Of a stretch of DNA of 64,000 bases, positions 20,143 to 27,849 are shown piece by piece; the stretch's first letter is position 1, and every line of letters starts with the position of its first letter. The position numbers and the translations under genes were made by a program. Below the pieces are notes generated by a model. That model saw only the letters and a program-made list of their open reading frames with translations, was not told where the DNA came from and made no database searches. Origin of the DNA: Echinimonas agarilytica (GTDB lineage Bacteria; Pseudomonadota; Gammaproteobacteria; Enterobacterales; Neiellaceae); NCBI RefSeq assembly GCF_023703465.1, contig NZ_JAMQGP010000003.1, positions 248,001 to 312,000 of the forward strand. Direction: 5' to 3'.

Positions 20143-20646
20143 ATGCAACTGAAACCTTTGACGAAAGGCCTTATGCTGGCTCTGCCGCTTATGGTTCTGG
20201 CCGCATGTAGCTCTACAGATGATAACGCTGCAGGTTCTACTGACGATTCAGCAATCACTGGTACTGCGACCCCAATGTTAACGCCTGAAGAAGAGCGTAT
20301 GCAGCGTTACGCGGAAATGCGTAAAGAGCACATCATCTACTTCGACTTCGACCGTTCAGACGTTCGTGGTGAATTTGCAGAGTTGTTAGCAGCTCACGCA
20401 GACTACTTGGTGAAAAACCCAGGTGTAAGCGTTCGCGTTGAAGGTCATGCCGATGAGCGTGGCACGCCGGAGTACAACATCGCATTGGGCGAGCGTCGTG
20501 CAAAAGCTGTGACTAACTACCTCATGAGCTTAGGTGTTTTGGCAAGTCAAATCAGCACTGTTTCTTACGGTGAAGAGATGCCTTTAGTGGCTGGCCATAA
20601 TGATGAAGCGTGGTCTAAAAACCGCCGTGCAGTATTAGTCTACTAA
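20143..20646 (+). CDS. pal: Peptidoglycan-associated lipoprotein Pal
   Basis: This outer-membrane lipoprotein of 167 residues has a lipoprotein signal ending in VLAACSS. A linker of Ser/Thr/Asp leads to an OmpA-like peptidoglycan-binding domain. That domain has YFDFDRSDV, then VEGHADERGTPEYNIALGERRA, the diaminopimelate-binding Asp and Arg region. It anchors the outer membrane to the wall and is pulled by the Tol motor. AAAGGA is 9 nt before the ATG. The 36-nt space after tolB contains A/T-rich sequence that might be an internal promoter. Confidence 0.97.
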   Translation: MQLKPLTKGLMLALPLMVLAACSSTDDNAAGSTDDSAITGTATPMLTPEEERMQRYAEMRKEHIIYFDFDRSDVRGEFAELLAAHADYLVKNPGVSVRVEGHADERGTPEYNIALGERRAKAVTNYLMSLGVLASQISTVSYGEEMPLVAGHNDEAWSKNRRAVLVY

Positions 20647-20656
20647 TTAGAAACTA

Positions 20657-21382
20657 ATGATCAGACGTCATATTGTTGTTTTGGCCGCGACCCTTTCGGG
20701 CGTGGCCTTTGCTGCTGTACCCGTGAGGGATGCCAATGGCAGCACAGAAGAGCGTATCTCACGTTTAGAGCGCATGGTTGAGTCGCGTAACCAAGTTCAG
20801 CTTGGAATGCAGCAGCAGCTATCAGAGCTCGAACTAGAGGTTCAAAATTTACGCGGAACGCTAGAACTTCATAGCCACAAGCTCGAAGAGATCCTGGCCC
20901 GTCAACGCGACCTATACCAAGACATTGACCGCCGATTAGGCAGCGGTGCTGGTGCTGTTCCAGCCGCTACTTCTCCGGCAGTTCCGGCGTCAGCAGCTTC
21001 AAATGTGTCCAGTGCTGATGTAACCGCTAATGTCGCGTATGAAAATGCATTTAAGCTGCTGAAAAATAAAAAGTACGATGATGCATCTGTCGCATTCTCA
21101 AAATTTGTGGCTGACTATCCTACATCCAGCTATGTAGCGAATGCGCATTACTGGACAGGGCAACTTAGTTATCGTGACGGTGACCTCGCAAACGCTAAAA
21201 CGTCGTTTGCAAGTGTGGTAAGTAAATATCCACAGTCGTCTAAACGTGCTGAATCTATCTTTAAACTTGGCTTAATTGCAGAGAAAGAAGGCCAAGCCGA
21301 AGAAGCGAAAAGCTACTTTAAACGAGTGGTTGCTGAATACCCAAGCGCAAGCGTAGCGCAGATGGCAAAAGCCAAACTTTAG
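20657..21382 (+). CDS. cpoB: Cell division coordinator CpoB (YbgF)
   Basis: CpoB is periplasmic and coordinates peptidoglycan synthesis with outer-membrane constriction. The 241-residue protein has a signal peptide (HIVVLAATLSGVAFA), then a trimerising coiled coil (about residues 30-95, ISRLERMVESRNQVQLGMQQQLSELE). An Ala/Pro linker leads to C-terminal TPR repeats (AYENAFKLLKNKKYDDASVAF, YWTGQLSYRDGDLANAKTSF and FKLGLIAEKEGQAEEAKSYF). It is the last gene of the Tol-Pal operon, 10 nt after pal. Confidence 0.95.
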   Translation: MIRRHIVVLAATLSGVAFAAVPVRDANGSTEERISRLERMVESRNQVQLGMQQQLSELELEVQNLRGTLELHSHKLEEILARQRDLYQDIDRRLGSGAGAVPAATSPAVPASAASNVSSADVTANVAYENAFKLLKNKKYDDASVAFSKFVADYPTSSYVANAHYWTGQLSYRDGDLANAKTSFASVVSKYPQSSKRAESIFKLGLIAEKEGQAEEAKSYFKRVVAEYPSASVAQMAKAKL

Positions 21383-21446
21383 TCGTGACTTTGTTGTAAC
21401 AATTGATTGAGCTTTGAGCAGTCGCATTAAAAGTTTCATTTTCTTG

Positions 21447-21474
21447 TTGCAACTCAGAGTCAGATAAGTATTAT
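21447..21474 (+). promoter_or_regulatory. Promoter of the tRNA-Lys cluster
   Basis: TTGCAA (21447-21452) and TATTAT (21469-21474) are 16 nt apart. They are followed by a GC-rich discriminator (ACGCACCGCG), the usual mark of growth-rate and ppGpp-controlled stable-RNA promoters. It lies about 60 nt before the first tRNA. Confidence 0.6.
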
Positions 21475-21537
21475 ACGCACCGCGTCAGGGGTTACGGCAA
21501 ATCGCACGAACTAGGTAGTCTGACCGAAATTAGATAC

Positions 21538-21613
21538 GGGTTGTTAGCTCAGCTGGTAGAGCAGTTGACTTTTAATCAATTGGTCGCAGGTTCGAATCCT
21601 GCACAACCCACCA
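21538..21613 (+). tRNA. tRNA-Lys (TTT), copy 1
   Basis: This is a 76-nt cloverleaf with encoded CCA. The acceptor pairs GGGTTGT with ACAACCC, the anticodon loop is CTTTTAA (anticodon TTT) and the T-arm is GCAGG-TTCGAAT-CCTGC. It is the first of three identical copies. Confidence 0.97.
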
Positions 21614-21679
21614 TCTAATTCTAACTATTCCTACCAGTTAATCAGGTCTTCTTTACGGCTTGATGACAGAGAAGAAAAC

Positions 21680-21755
21680 GGGTTGTTAGCTCAGCTGGTA
21701 GAGCAGTTGACTTTTAATCAATTGGTCGCAGGTTCGAATCCTGCACAACCCACCA
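21680..21755 (+). tRNA. tRNA-Lys (TTT), copy 2
   Basis: Identical in all 76 positions to copy 1, after a 66-nt spacer. Presumably processed from the same precursor. Confidence 0.97.
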
Positions 21756-21778
21756 TTTTCTCTCACACTTTCTACTGT

Positions 21779-21854
21779 GGGTTGTTAGCTCAGCTGGTAG
21801 AGCAGTTGACTTTTAATCAATTGGTCGCAGGTTCGAATCCTGCACAACCCACCA
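21779..21854 (+). tRNA. tRNA-Lys (TTT), copy 3
   Basis: Identical to copies 1 and 2, after only 23 nt of spacer. No strong rho-independent terminator is visible directly downstream. Confidence 0.97.
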
Positions 21855-22029
21855 TTCTTTATGACCTCTTAAATACTTCCAAACCTTTAAGCACACATGC
21901 ATTGGCTTCCTCGCAACCTAACATGTAATTGATTCAACAAATCTTTTTGATGTAGAAATGTGTTATGTCGGTACTCACTATCCGCATATTTATAATGCAA
22001 TTATAGTGTTGTCGGGCTAGACTCAATTA

Positions 22030-22152
22030 ATTAACAGCTCCGAAGCCTCAGTTCCTAATCGTTTGTAATCTCAAATGTATGGTGTTTTGGCCGTGACTCA
22101 GAGTCACCGGGTTTAGCTTGAAAAGGCTAAGCCTCCCGTGTTTGGAAAGGGG
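22030..22152 (+). promoter_or_regulatory. Probable molybdenum-cofactor (Moco) riboswitch
   Basis: The untranslated leader of moaA holds the hallmarks of the Moco RNA motif. These are a CTCCGA segment (about 22038), a GTGACT-AGTCAC hairpin (22093-22107), then CACCGGGT closing on GCCTCCCGT with an inner TTTAGC/GCTAAG stem (22108-22138). GGAAAGGGG follows and is itself the ribosome-binding site. In this class, cofactor binding represses translation of moaA. The exact 5' limit of the aptamer is uncertain. The remaining gap back to the tRNAs shows no gene. Confidence 0.7.
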
Positions 22153-22156
22153 TAAC

Positions 22157-23134
22157 ATGGCCTTATCTGACCCATTCGGTCGGCAGTTTCACTATGTGAG
22201 GTTGTCGATAACCGACGTATGCAATTTTAGCTGCGATTACTGTTTGCCTGATGGTTATCAGTGCGACGGTGATCGTAACTTTCTGTCTGTGGATGAAATT
22301 CGACGCGTCAGTCGAGCATTCGCGAATCTTGGCGTAAAAAAAATTCGAATCACAGGTGGTGAGCCGAGTTTGCGCAAAGACTTACCAGAAATCATCCAAA
22401 CTGTTGCCCAAACGCCCGGCATTGAACGGGTTGCACTGACCACCAATGGTCATAAAATGGCGCGTCATTTAGATAAATGGCAAGCGGCTGGCCTTCATGC
22501 CATTAATGTCAGCGTTGACAGTTTAAATCCTCACGTGTTCCACCAGATCACCGGGCATAATTCGCTCACCGATATTCTTGATGCGATGAACACTGCACAG
22601 GCAATGCCGTTTGATCGCCTGAAATTAAATGCAGTGCTGATGAAAGGCGTGAATGCTCATGAGCTTGAAAGTTACATGGGTTGGCTTAAAGACAAGAAAA
22701 TCAGTTTGCGATTTATTGAACTGATGGAAACTGGCGATACGCGTGATTTTTTTAAAAAGCACCATAGCTCCGGCCAAGCCATTGTTGACCACCTTATAGC
22801 GAACGGCTGGGAACAAGTGCAAAGAGGTGTTACTGCCGGCCCAGCGCAAGAGTATTGGCACCCTGATTGGAAAGGCAGAGTCGGTGTGATCATGCCTTAC
22901 AGCAAAGATTTTTGTGAAAGCTGTAATCGCTTGCGCATGTCATCTCGTGGCGATCTTCATTTATGTTTGTTCACTGAACACGGGCTTAGTGTGCGTCATT
23001 TGATGCAAAAAGATGAAGACATTCCTTTGTTGATGCAGCGTTTACAAGAGCTGCTCCATCAAAAGCATGCGACTCATTATTTGCCTGAGCATCAAGTGGG
23101 CGCGACTCGTAATCTATCGTCTATTGGCGGGTAG
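22157..23134 (+). CDS. moaA: GTP 3',8-cyclase MoaA
   Basis: This radical SAM enzyme carries out the first step of molybdopterin synthesis, converting GTP to 3',8-cyclo-GTP. The protein has 325 residues from the ATG at 22157, which has AAGGGG 4 nt before it; the longer frame runs into the riboswitch. It has the radical SAM cluster CNFSCDYC (about residues 24-31), the RITGGEPSLRKDL SAM-binding motif and a C-terminal second 4Fe-4S site starting FCESCNRLRMSSRGDLHLCLF. The canonical C-terminal GG (SSIGG) is kept. napF follows after 5 nt, an unusual pairing that ties cofactor supply to nitrate reductase. Confidence 0.95.
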   Translation: MALSDPFGRQFHYVRLSITDVCNFSCDYCLPDGYQCDGDRNFLSVDEIRRVSRAFANLGVKKIRITGGEPSLRKDLPEIIQTVAQTPGIERVALTTNGHKMARHLDKWQAAGLHAINVSVDSLNPHVFHQITGHNSLTDILDAMNTAQAMPFDRLKLNAVLMKGVNAHELESYMGWLKDKKISLRFIELMETGDTRDFFKKHHSSGQAIVDHLIANGWEQVQRGVTAGPAQEYWHPDWKGRVGVIMPYSKDFCESCNRLRMSSRGDLHLCLFTEHGLSVRHLMQKDEDIPLLMQRLQELLHQKHATHYLPEHQVGATRNLSSIGG

Positions 23135-23139
23135 TCGCT

Positions 23140-23634
23140 GTGACTCGCCAAACAGACTTATCTCGTCGCGCTTTATTTCGTGCAAAAAGCAAGGCTAGCT
23201 TGCCGGTTCGCCCGCCGCATACATTGCCCGAAAGTCAATTTATTGATGCCTGTACCCGTTGCGAAAAATGTATCACAGCGTGTCCCACAGATATTATTGT
23301 CAAAGGCAGTGGCGGATTCCCTGAGATCGACTTTGCTCAAGGTGAAGGTCTCTGTGAGTTATGTGAAAAGTGCGCGGATGCCTGCCCAGACAATGCATTT
23401 GAAGAGGTCAGAGAGTCACCTTGGCCGTGGCATATTGCATTAGATGAGCAGACCTGTCTTGCTCACAAAGGTATAACGTGCCGCACATGTGCAGAGCAAT
23501 GTGATCAGGGGGCCATTCGAATTAGGCCCCAATTGGGTGGCGTGTTCATTCCCAATTTTTCACTGGATGCGTGCAACGGCTGTGGCGCTTGCCTTGCTCC
23601 TTGCCCTGTGGATGCTATCTCTATTAAACGTTAG
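23140..23634 (+). CDS. napF: Ferredoxin-type protein NapF
   Basis: NapF is a cytoplasmic iron-sulfur protein thought to assist maturation of the periplasmic nitrate reductase NapA before export. The 164-residue protein has an N-terminal basic stretch with SRRALFRA and four cysteine clusters: CTRCEKCITACP, CELCEKCADACP, a variant CRTCAEQC and CNGCGACLAPCP. This is the normal NapF pattern. The start is a GTG 5 nt after moaA. It lies about 37 kb from the napDABC genes seen at the end of this window, so it has been split from the nap operon and coupled to moaA. Confidence 0.92.
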   Translation: MTRQTDLSRRALFRAKSKASLPVRPPHTLPESQFIDACTRCEKCITACPTDIIVKGSGGFPEIDFAQGEGLCELCEKCADACPDNAFEEVRESPWPWHIALDEQTCLAHKGITCRTCAEQCDQGAIRIRPQLGGVFIPNFSLDACNGCGACLAPCPVDAISIKR

Positions 23635-23659
23635 CCTTATGCTTTGATGCAATTTAGCG

Positions 23660-23665
23660 TATAAT
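23660..23665 (+). promoter_or_regulatory. -10 hexamer for nadA
   Basis: A perfect TATAAT lies 47 nt before the nadA start, preceded by TTTAGCG. No strong -35 box is visible. Confidence 0.4.
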
Positions 23666-23712
23666 TCTCTTCCCAAATTTTGACCTAACAGAAACTCCCG
23701 TTGGAGCTTGCC

Positions 23713-24753
23713 ATGACTGACGTATTAGACATTGATGTATTATCGCCGGCATATCCTTTTCCGCCCAAACCTGCACCCATGAGTGCGGTGGAGCGCGCAG
23801 CTGCGATAGAAAGAATTAAGCGTCTACTGAAAGAGAAAGATGCGGTCTTGGTGGCTCATTACTATACCGATGATGATATTCAGGCATTGGCAGAAGAAAC
23901 AGGAGGTTGCGTTGCTGACTCACTTGAAATGGCACGTTTTGGTAATCAGCATCCAGCATCCACATTACTTGTAGCAGGCGTTCGCTTTATGGGCGAAACG
24001 GCGAAGATCTTAACGCCAGAAAAGAAAATTATCATGCCGACACTTGATGCGACGTGTTCGCTTGATATTGGTTGTCCTGCAGATGACTTTGCCAAGTTCT
24101 GTGATGAGCACTCTGATCGAACCGTAGTTGTATATGCCAATACCTCTGCAGCAGTAAAAGCCAGAGCTGATTGGGTTGTTACTTCAAGTATTGCACTGGA
24201 TGTTGTGGATCATTTGGACAGTGAAGGTGAAAAGATATTATGGGCACCGGATAAGCACTTGGGTGGGTATGTTGCGAAGCAAACCGGCGCAGATATGCTG
24301 TTGTGGCAGGGAGCGTGTATTGTTCATGATGAATTTAAATCGAAAGCGTTGCACGATTTGAAAATTCAATACCCGAATGCTGCGGTACTGGTGCACCCCG
24401 AATCACCAGAAAGCGTTGTTGACATGGCCGACGCTGTGGGTTCAACAAGTCAATTGATCAAGGCTTCTCAAGAAATGGACAATGACATGTTCATTGTTGC
24501 GACTGATCGCGGCATTTTTTACAAGATGCAACAGTTGTCGCCAGAAAAGACCTTCATTGAGGCGCCAACGGGTGGACAAGGTGCAACATGCAGAAGTTGC
24601 GCGCATTGCCCGTGGATGGCCATGAATGGCTTACAGGCGATTGAGGAGGCGCTGTTGGACGGTACCGGCAAAGAAGTATTCGTAGATGCCGACATTCGCG
24701 AAAAGGCGCTTGTTCCTCTTAATCGAATGCTCAACTTTCAAGTGAATCGCTAA
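23713..24753 (+). CDS. nadA: Quinolinate synthase NadA
   Basis: NadA condenses iminoaspartate with dihydroxyacetone phosphate to quinolinate in de novo NAD synthesis. From ATG 23713, with GGAG 6 nt upstream, the protein has 346 residues. It has three pseudo-symmetric domains: [19 protein letters not shown], the cluster cysteines in [17 protein letters not shown] and [13 protein letters not shown], and the substrate-binding HPESP. This is the long gammaproteobacterial form. nadB is not in the window. Confidence 0.96.
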   Translation: MTDVLDIDVLSPAYPFPPKPAPMSAVERAAAIERIKRLLKEKDAVLVAHYYTDDDIQALAEETGGCVADSLEMARFGNQHPASTLLVAGVRFMGETAKILTPEKKIIMPTLDATCSLDIGCPADDFAKFCDEHSDRTVVVYANTSAAVKARADWVVTSSIALDVVDHLDSEGEKILWAPDKHLGGYVAKQTGADMLLWQGACIVHDEFKSKALHDLKIQYPNAAVLVHPESPESVVDMADAVGSTSQLIKASQEMDNDMFIVATDRGIFYKMQQLSPEKTFIEAPTGGQGATCRSCAHCPWMAMNGLQAIEEALLDGTGKEVFVDADIREKALVPLNRMLNFQVNR

Positions 24754-24795
24754 ACCCTGCGCTCAATGTGTAACAATATTTGATTCGGTCGCTAG

Positions 24796-24831
24796 ATTAA
24801 GGTTGCCAATAGGTGATAACCTTAATTTTTA
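24796..24831 (+). terminator. Terminator of nadA
   Basis: ATTAAGGTT and AACCTTAAT pair over 9 bp with a 13-nt loop and are followed by TTTTTA. It stands 43 nt after nadA and just before the M48 protease gene. Confidence 0.7.
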
Positions 24832-24852
24832 TAAAATTTTTAAAGTATTTAT

Positions 24853-26106
24853 ATGAATTACAAGGATGTAATCCGTTCTACTGTGTTCGCGGTATTGACG
24901 GTGGGTGTCATGTCGTGCGCTTCCCCTCATCGTAATGTCAGTCATTTGGACGCAGGTCAAGCAGCCCACGGTTCGCTTGAAGGCGAAGCTGAAGTGATTG
25001 AGCGTGCTGAGCAGTTCCATCAAAAGCTGATTGAGCAAGGCGTAATTATTCGTGCGGACAAAAAGACCAAAGAATATTTCGATGCCATTCTTGCTTCGTT
25101 ATTAACCGAAGAAGAAAAGAACTCGAATGTTTACAAGGTCTACTTAACTCGTTCTCCCGATTTTAATGCCTTTGCATTAGGCAATGGTCATATATATTTC
25201 AATTTGGGCTTAGCTGCGGGCTTAGCCAACGCAGAGCAAATTGCATTTGTCATGGCGCATGAGATTGAGCACATCAATCAGCGCCATAGCATGGTGACAT
25301 ATTATCGTATTAAGGAGCAGCTCACCGCCGCAAGTGTAATTGATATTGTCCTCTTGGGAACCAAACTGTCTTATCTAGGCGCAGCGAGCAACCTATCAAA
25401 ACATAGTCAGCAGCATGAATTAGATGCCGACCGATTTGCCATAGAGCGAATTGAGCGTTCTGGTTATGATGCATGCGTGGGCTATGCTGCTCTTGATCGT
25501 ATTGAAGAGATTGCGCCTAAGTCCGATCCTGATGCATGGTTTGCGTCTCACCCTTCATTTATCGAGAGAACCTCGCAACTCGCTTCGTATCAGAGCGACG
25601 ATTGCTATGCCGCAGATAACACCCCTGAATATTTAGAAATGCGTCAAAGCATTTTTGCCAAGGCTGTGGATTCAATGCTCAAAGGAGGATATGTACTTTT
25701 AGCGCAAAAAACGTTAAATGCGGCTCCGAATTTATTGCCTCAATGGCGTTTCCATCAGCTTAATGCGCAAGCTTACTATCAACTATCGATGCGCCCTGAG
25801 CAAGCAGGAAAAGAAACAGCATTATGGCAAGGTGAAGAGTATGAAGCCGAATACACGGAACCATTTAGACTTGCTCAAGACGACAATGCACTCCTCGCTG
25901 TTGAACAAGCAACGTTGGCCGTAGAGCTTGCTCCTCAAGAGCCACAAGCTTACAAAACGTTAGGAATGTCATTACAAGAGCAAGACCCAGCAAAGGCCGT
26001 ACAAGCCTTTGAAACCTATATCGCGTTAAAGCCCAATGGGCGCGAAACTCGTTTTATCCAACATAAAATCAATACACTTAAACGTTCAAAGGAAATGAAC
26101 CTATGA
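24853..26106 (+). CDS. M48-family metalloprotease with TPR tail, lipoprotein
   Basis: This 417-residue protein has a lipoprotein-like signal (VFAVLTVGVMSC, Cys about residue 17) followed by a peptidase M48 domain. The zinc motif is HEIEH (in VMAHEIEHINQRHS, about residue 137), and the third ligand is in HELDADRFAIE. The C-terminal third looks like TPR repeats (AVELAPQEPQAYKTLGMSLQEQDPAKAVQAF). This resembles the periplasmic BepA/LoiP group, which controls outer-membrane protein assembly, but the sequence is not a clear orthologue of either. No good ribosome-binding site precedes the ATG. It overlaps the next lipoprotein gene by 4 nt (ATGA). Confidence 0.8.
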   Translation: MNYKDVIRSTVFAVLTVGVMSCASPHRNVSHLDAGQAAHGSLEGEAEVIERAEQFHQKLIEQGVIIRADKKTKEYFDAILASLLTEEEKNSNVYKVYLTRSPDFNAFALGNGHIYFNLGLAAGLANAEQIAFVMAHEIEHINQRHSMVTYYRIKEQLTAASVIDIVLLGTKLSYLGAASNLSKHSQQHELDADRFAIERIERSGYDACVGYAALDRIEEIAPKSDPDAWFASHPSFIERTSQLASYQSDDCYAADNTPEYLEMRQSIFAKAVDSMLKGGYVLLAQKTLNAAPNLLPQWRFHQLNAQAYYQLSMRPEQAGKETALWQGEEYEAEYTEPFRLAQDDNALLAVEQATLAVELAPQEPQAYKTLGMSLQEQDPAKAVQAFETYIALKPNGRETRFIQHKINTLKRSKEMNL

Positions 26107-26933
26107 TTCAAATTCTAAAATCCATTTTTGTCGGGCTATGTGCGCTCGTTATTCTCTCGGGATGTGCCGCGAATTACACCAGTGAGAGAGCTCACCCAGA
26201 TTATGTAAATAACAAAGTCGACATCGAGCGCATTGCAATTGTGCCACCTATCGTTGAATACAACAGCCTAGAATTCTCAGGAGAAAATGTTCCGATTCCA
26301 GAGCGTGAAGAGGAAATGAAACAAATCATTGTCGATTTTGCTGCAGAAGAATTGAGAGCGCGAGGGTATGAACCCGTTGTTGTTAAACGCGAAGAAGTTG
26401 AAGCCGAATTAGATAATTACAACATTGATTTAGGCAAATTGCGTGAACAGTATTCTCAAATAAGAGATGTGCTTTACGAAAAGTCCGTGGTAAAAATTGA
26501 AGACTCTGTGAAGTTTGAACAGTCGGTGGGTGAAGCTGCGGCTATTGTTGCGAGCTACTCTGACGCCGATGCCGTGTTGCTGATGCGGTATTACGCCTAC
26601 GAAAAAACCTCTGGAGCGATTGCGAAAGATGTAGCCGTGAGTGTTTTGGTTGCAGCTTTGACCGGGGGCGTAGGCGTACAGCCAACATCAGGAGAAGCCG
26701 TTGAAGTGGCCGTACTTGATGGCATTTCAGGCAATGTACTTTGGACAAACCATGCCAGCCTTCCTTCTGTTGAAGCCGCCTCATTGAAGCATGCGATGCA
26801 AAACTTAAAGCATGATATTGACGACATAGAAACGAATGGGCCTGAACATGTCGGTATTCCAGCAGCGCCGGAAACAGACGTTGATACATCTGCGGCTATT
26901 CTCCCTGAAAATGAAGTAAAAGTTGGCAGCTAA
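26103..26933 (+). CDS. Lipoprotein of unknown function, partner of the M48 protease
   Basis: The 276-residue protein has a clear lipoprotein signal (GLCALVILSGC). It then has an alpha/beta domain opening IERIAIVPPIVEYNSLEF, which resembles envelope lipoproteins of the GNA1162/TolB-N-like type. EELRARGYEPVVV and DADAVLLMRYYAYEK follow, then a Gly/Val-rich stretch (VAVSVLVAALTGGVGV) that could lie against or in a membrane. The C-terminal tail is acidic and low-complexity. It starts inside the protease stop codon, so the two are translated together and probably act together. No specific function was recognised. Confidence 0.7.
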   Translation: MIQILKSIFVGLCALVILSGCAANYTSERAHPDYVNNKVDIERIAIVPPIVEYNSLEFSGENVPIPEREEEMKQIIVDFAAEELRARGYEPVVVKREEVEAELDNYNIDLGKLREQYSQIRDVLYEKSVVKIEDSVKFEQSVGEAAAIVASYSDADAVLLMRYYAYEKTSGAIAKDVAVSVLVAALTGGVGVQPTSGEAVEVAVLDGISGNVLWTNHASLPSVEAASLKHAMQNLKHDIDDIETNGPEHVGIPAAPETDVDTSAAILPENEVKVGS

Positions 26934-26956
26934 ACATAGATAAAAAGCAATTAGCG

Positions 26957-26985
26957 TTGACGTAGGCTGTCGTTTTACTTAAGAT
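26957..26985 (+). promoter_or_regulatory. Stable-RNA-type promoter for tRNA-Ser
   Basis: TTGACG (26957-26962) and TAAGAT (26980-26985) are spaced by exactly 17 nt. A GC-rich discriminator (ACGCCGCGC) follows. A nearly perfect dyad, CGCCGC-G-CTCT/AGAG-A-GCGGCG (26987-27008), covers the start. The first tRNA-like sequence begins 71 nt after the -10 box and the intact tRNA 323 nt after it. Confidence 0.6.
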
Positions 26986-27010
26986 ACGCCGCGCTCTAGA
27001 GAGCGGCGTA

Positions 27011-27329
27011 CGTGAGCTACACGGTTAAATAAAGCAGACAATCAGTTTTAAAGTGCGGTGAGGTGTCCGAGTGGCTGCTGAAGTTAAGCATGGAGTCACG
27101 CATAGCGTGCGACTCAGCCACTTAAAATAAAGCCAACGTGAGCTACACGGTTAAATAAAGCAGACAATCAGTTTTAAAGTGCGGTGAGGTGTCCGAGTGG
27201 CTGCTGAAGTTATGCATGGAGTCACGCATAGCGTGCGACTCAGCCACTTAAAATAAAGCCAACGTGAGCTACACGGTTAAATAAAGCAGACAATCAGTTT
27301 TAAAGTGCGGTGAGGTGTCCGAGTGGCTG
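27011..27329 (+). repeat. 126-bp tandem repeats with 5' tRNA-Ser fragments
   Basis: Two complete 126-bp units (27011-27136 and 27137-27262) differ at one base (27087 A, 27213 T). A third, partial unit (27263-27329) runs into the intact tRNA-Ser. Each full unit holds the tRNA leader, the first 21 nt of tRNA-Ser (27057-27077 and 27183-27203), then a different sequence with two nested inverted repeats: AGTGGCTG/CAGCCACT enclosing GAGTC/GACTC. The broken copies have no anticodon loop or 3' half and cannot make a tRNA. Confidence 0.9.
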
Positions 27330-27396
27330 AAGGAGCACGCCTGGAAAGTGTGTAAGGGGCAACCCTTCGAGAGTTCGAATCTCTCTCTCACCGCCA
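27309..27396 (+). tRNA. tRNA-Ser (GGA)
   Basis: This is an 88-nt class II tRNA with encoded CCA. The acceptor pairs GGTGAGG with TCTCACC, the anticodon loop is CTGGAAA (anticodon GGA), the long variable arm is AAGGGGCAACCCTT and the T-arm is GAGAG-TTCGAAT-CTCTC. It is the only intact copy in a locus full of its own fragments. Confidence 0.96.
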
Positions 27397-27407
27397 TCTA
27401 TTTGAGA

Positions 27408-27433
27408 GCCTGCGAGTATTCGCAGGCTTTTTT
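27408..27433 (+). terminator. Terminator of tRNA-Ser, copy 1
   Basis: GCCTGCGA and TCGCAGGC form an 8-bp stem around GTAT, followed by six T; 11 nt after the tRNA end. Confidence 0.93.
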
Positions 27434-27615
27434 CGTCTTAGTCTTTCAAAATCTTCGTGTGAATTAACTTAGGCATCGACCCTAGCACTTTGTGGCGTTA
27501 GAGAGTTCGAGCTGAGCGCTTTGGCAAAAGCGCGAAACAACGTCGCTTTAGCGGCGGCCCGAAGGGAAGGTGCTTTGCACCGCATCATCTCTCTCTCACC
27601 GCCATCTATTTGAGA

Positions 27616-27641
27616 GCCTGCGAGTATTCGCAGGCTTTTTT
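27616..27641 (+). terminator. Terminator copy 2, in repeat unit
   Basis: Exact copy of the tRNA-Ser terminator, 208 nt downstream, behind an interrupted tRNA 3' end. Confidence 0.85.
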
Positions 27642-27823
27642 CGTTTTAGTCTTTCAAAACCTTCGTGTGAATTAACTTAGGCATCGACCCTAGCACTTTG
27701 TGGCGTTAGAGAGTTCGAGCTGAGCGCTTTGGCAAAAGCGCGAAACAACGTCGCTTTAGCGGCGGCCCGAAGGGAAGGTGCTTTGCACCGCATCATCTCT
27801 CTCTCACCGCCATCTATTTGAGA

Positions 27824-27849
27824 GCCTGCGAGTATTCGCAGGCTTTTTT
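27824..27849 (+). terminator. Terminator copy 3, in repeat unit
   Basis: Third exact copy of the tRNA-Ser terminator, again at a 208-nt step. Confidence 0.85.

Noticed and set aside
21683-21928. Open frame running through the second and third tRNA-Lys genes
   Set aside because: The apparent repeated peptide is just translated tRNA sequence.
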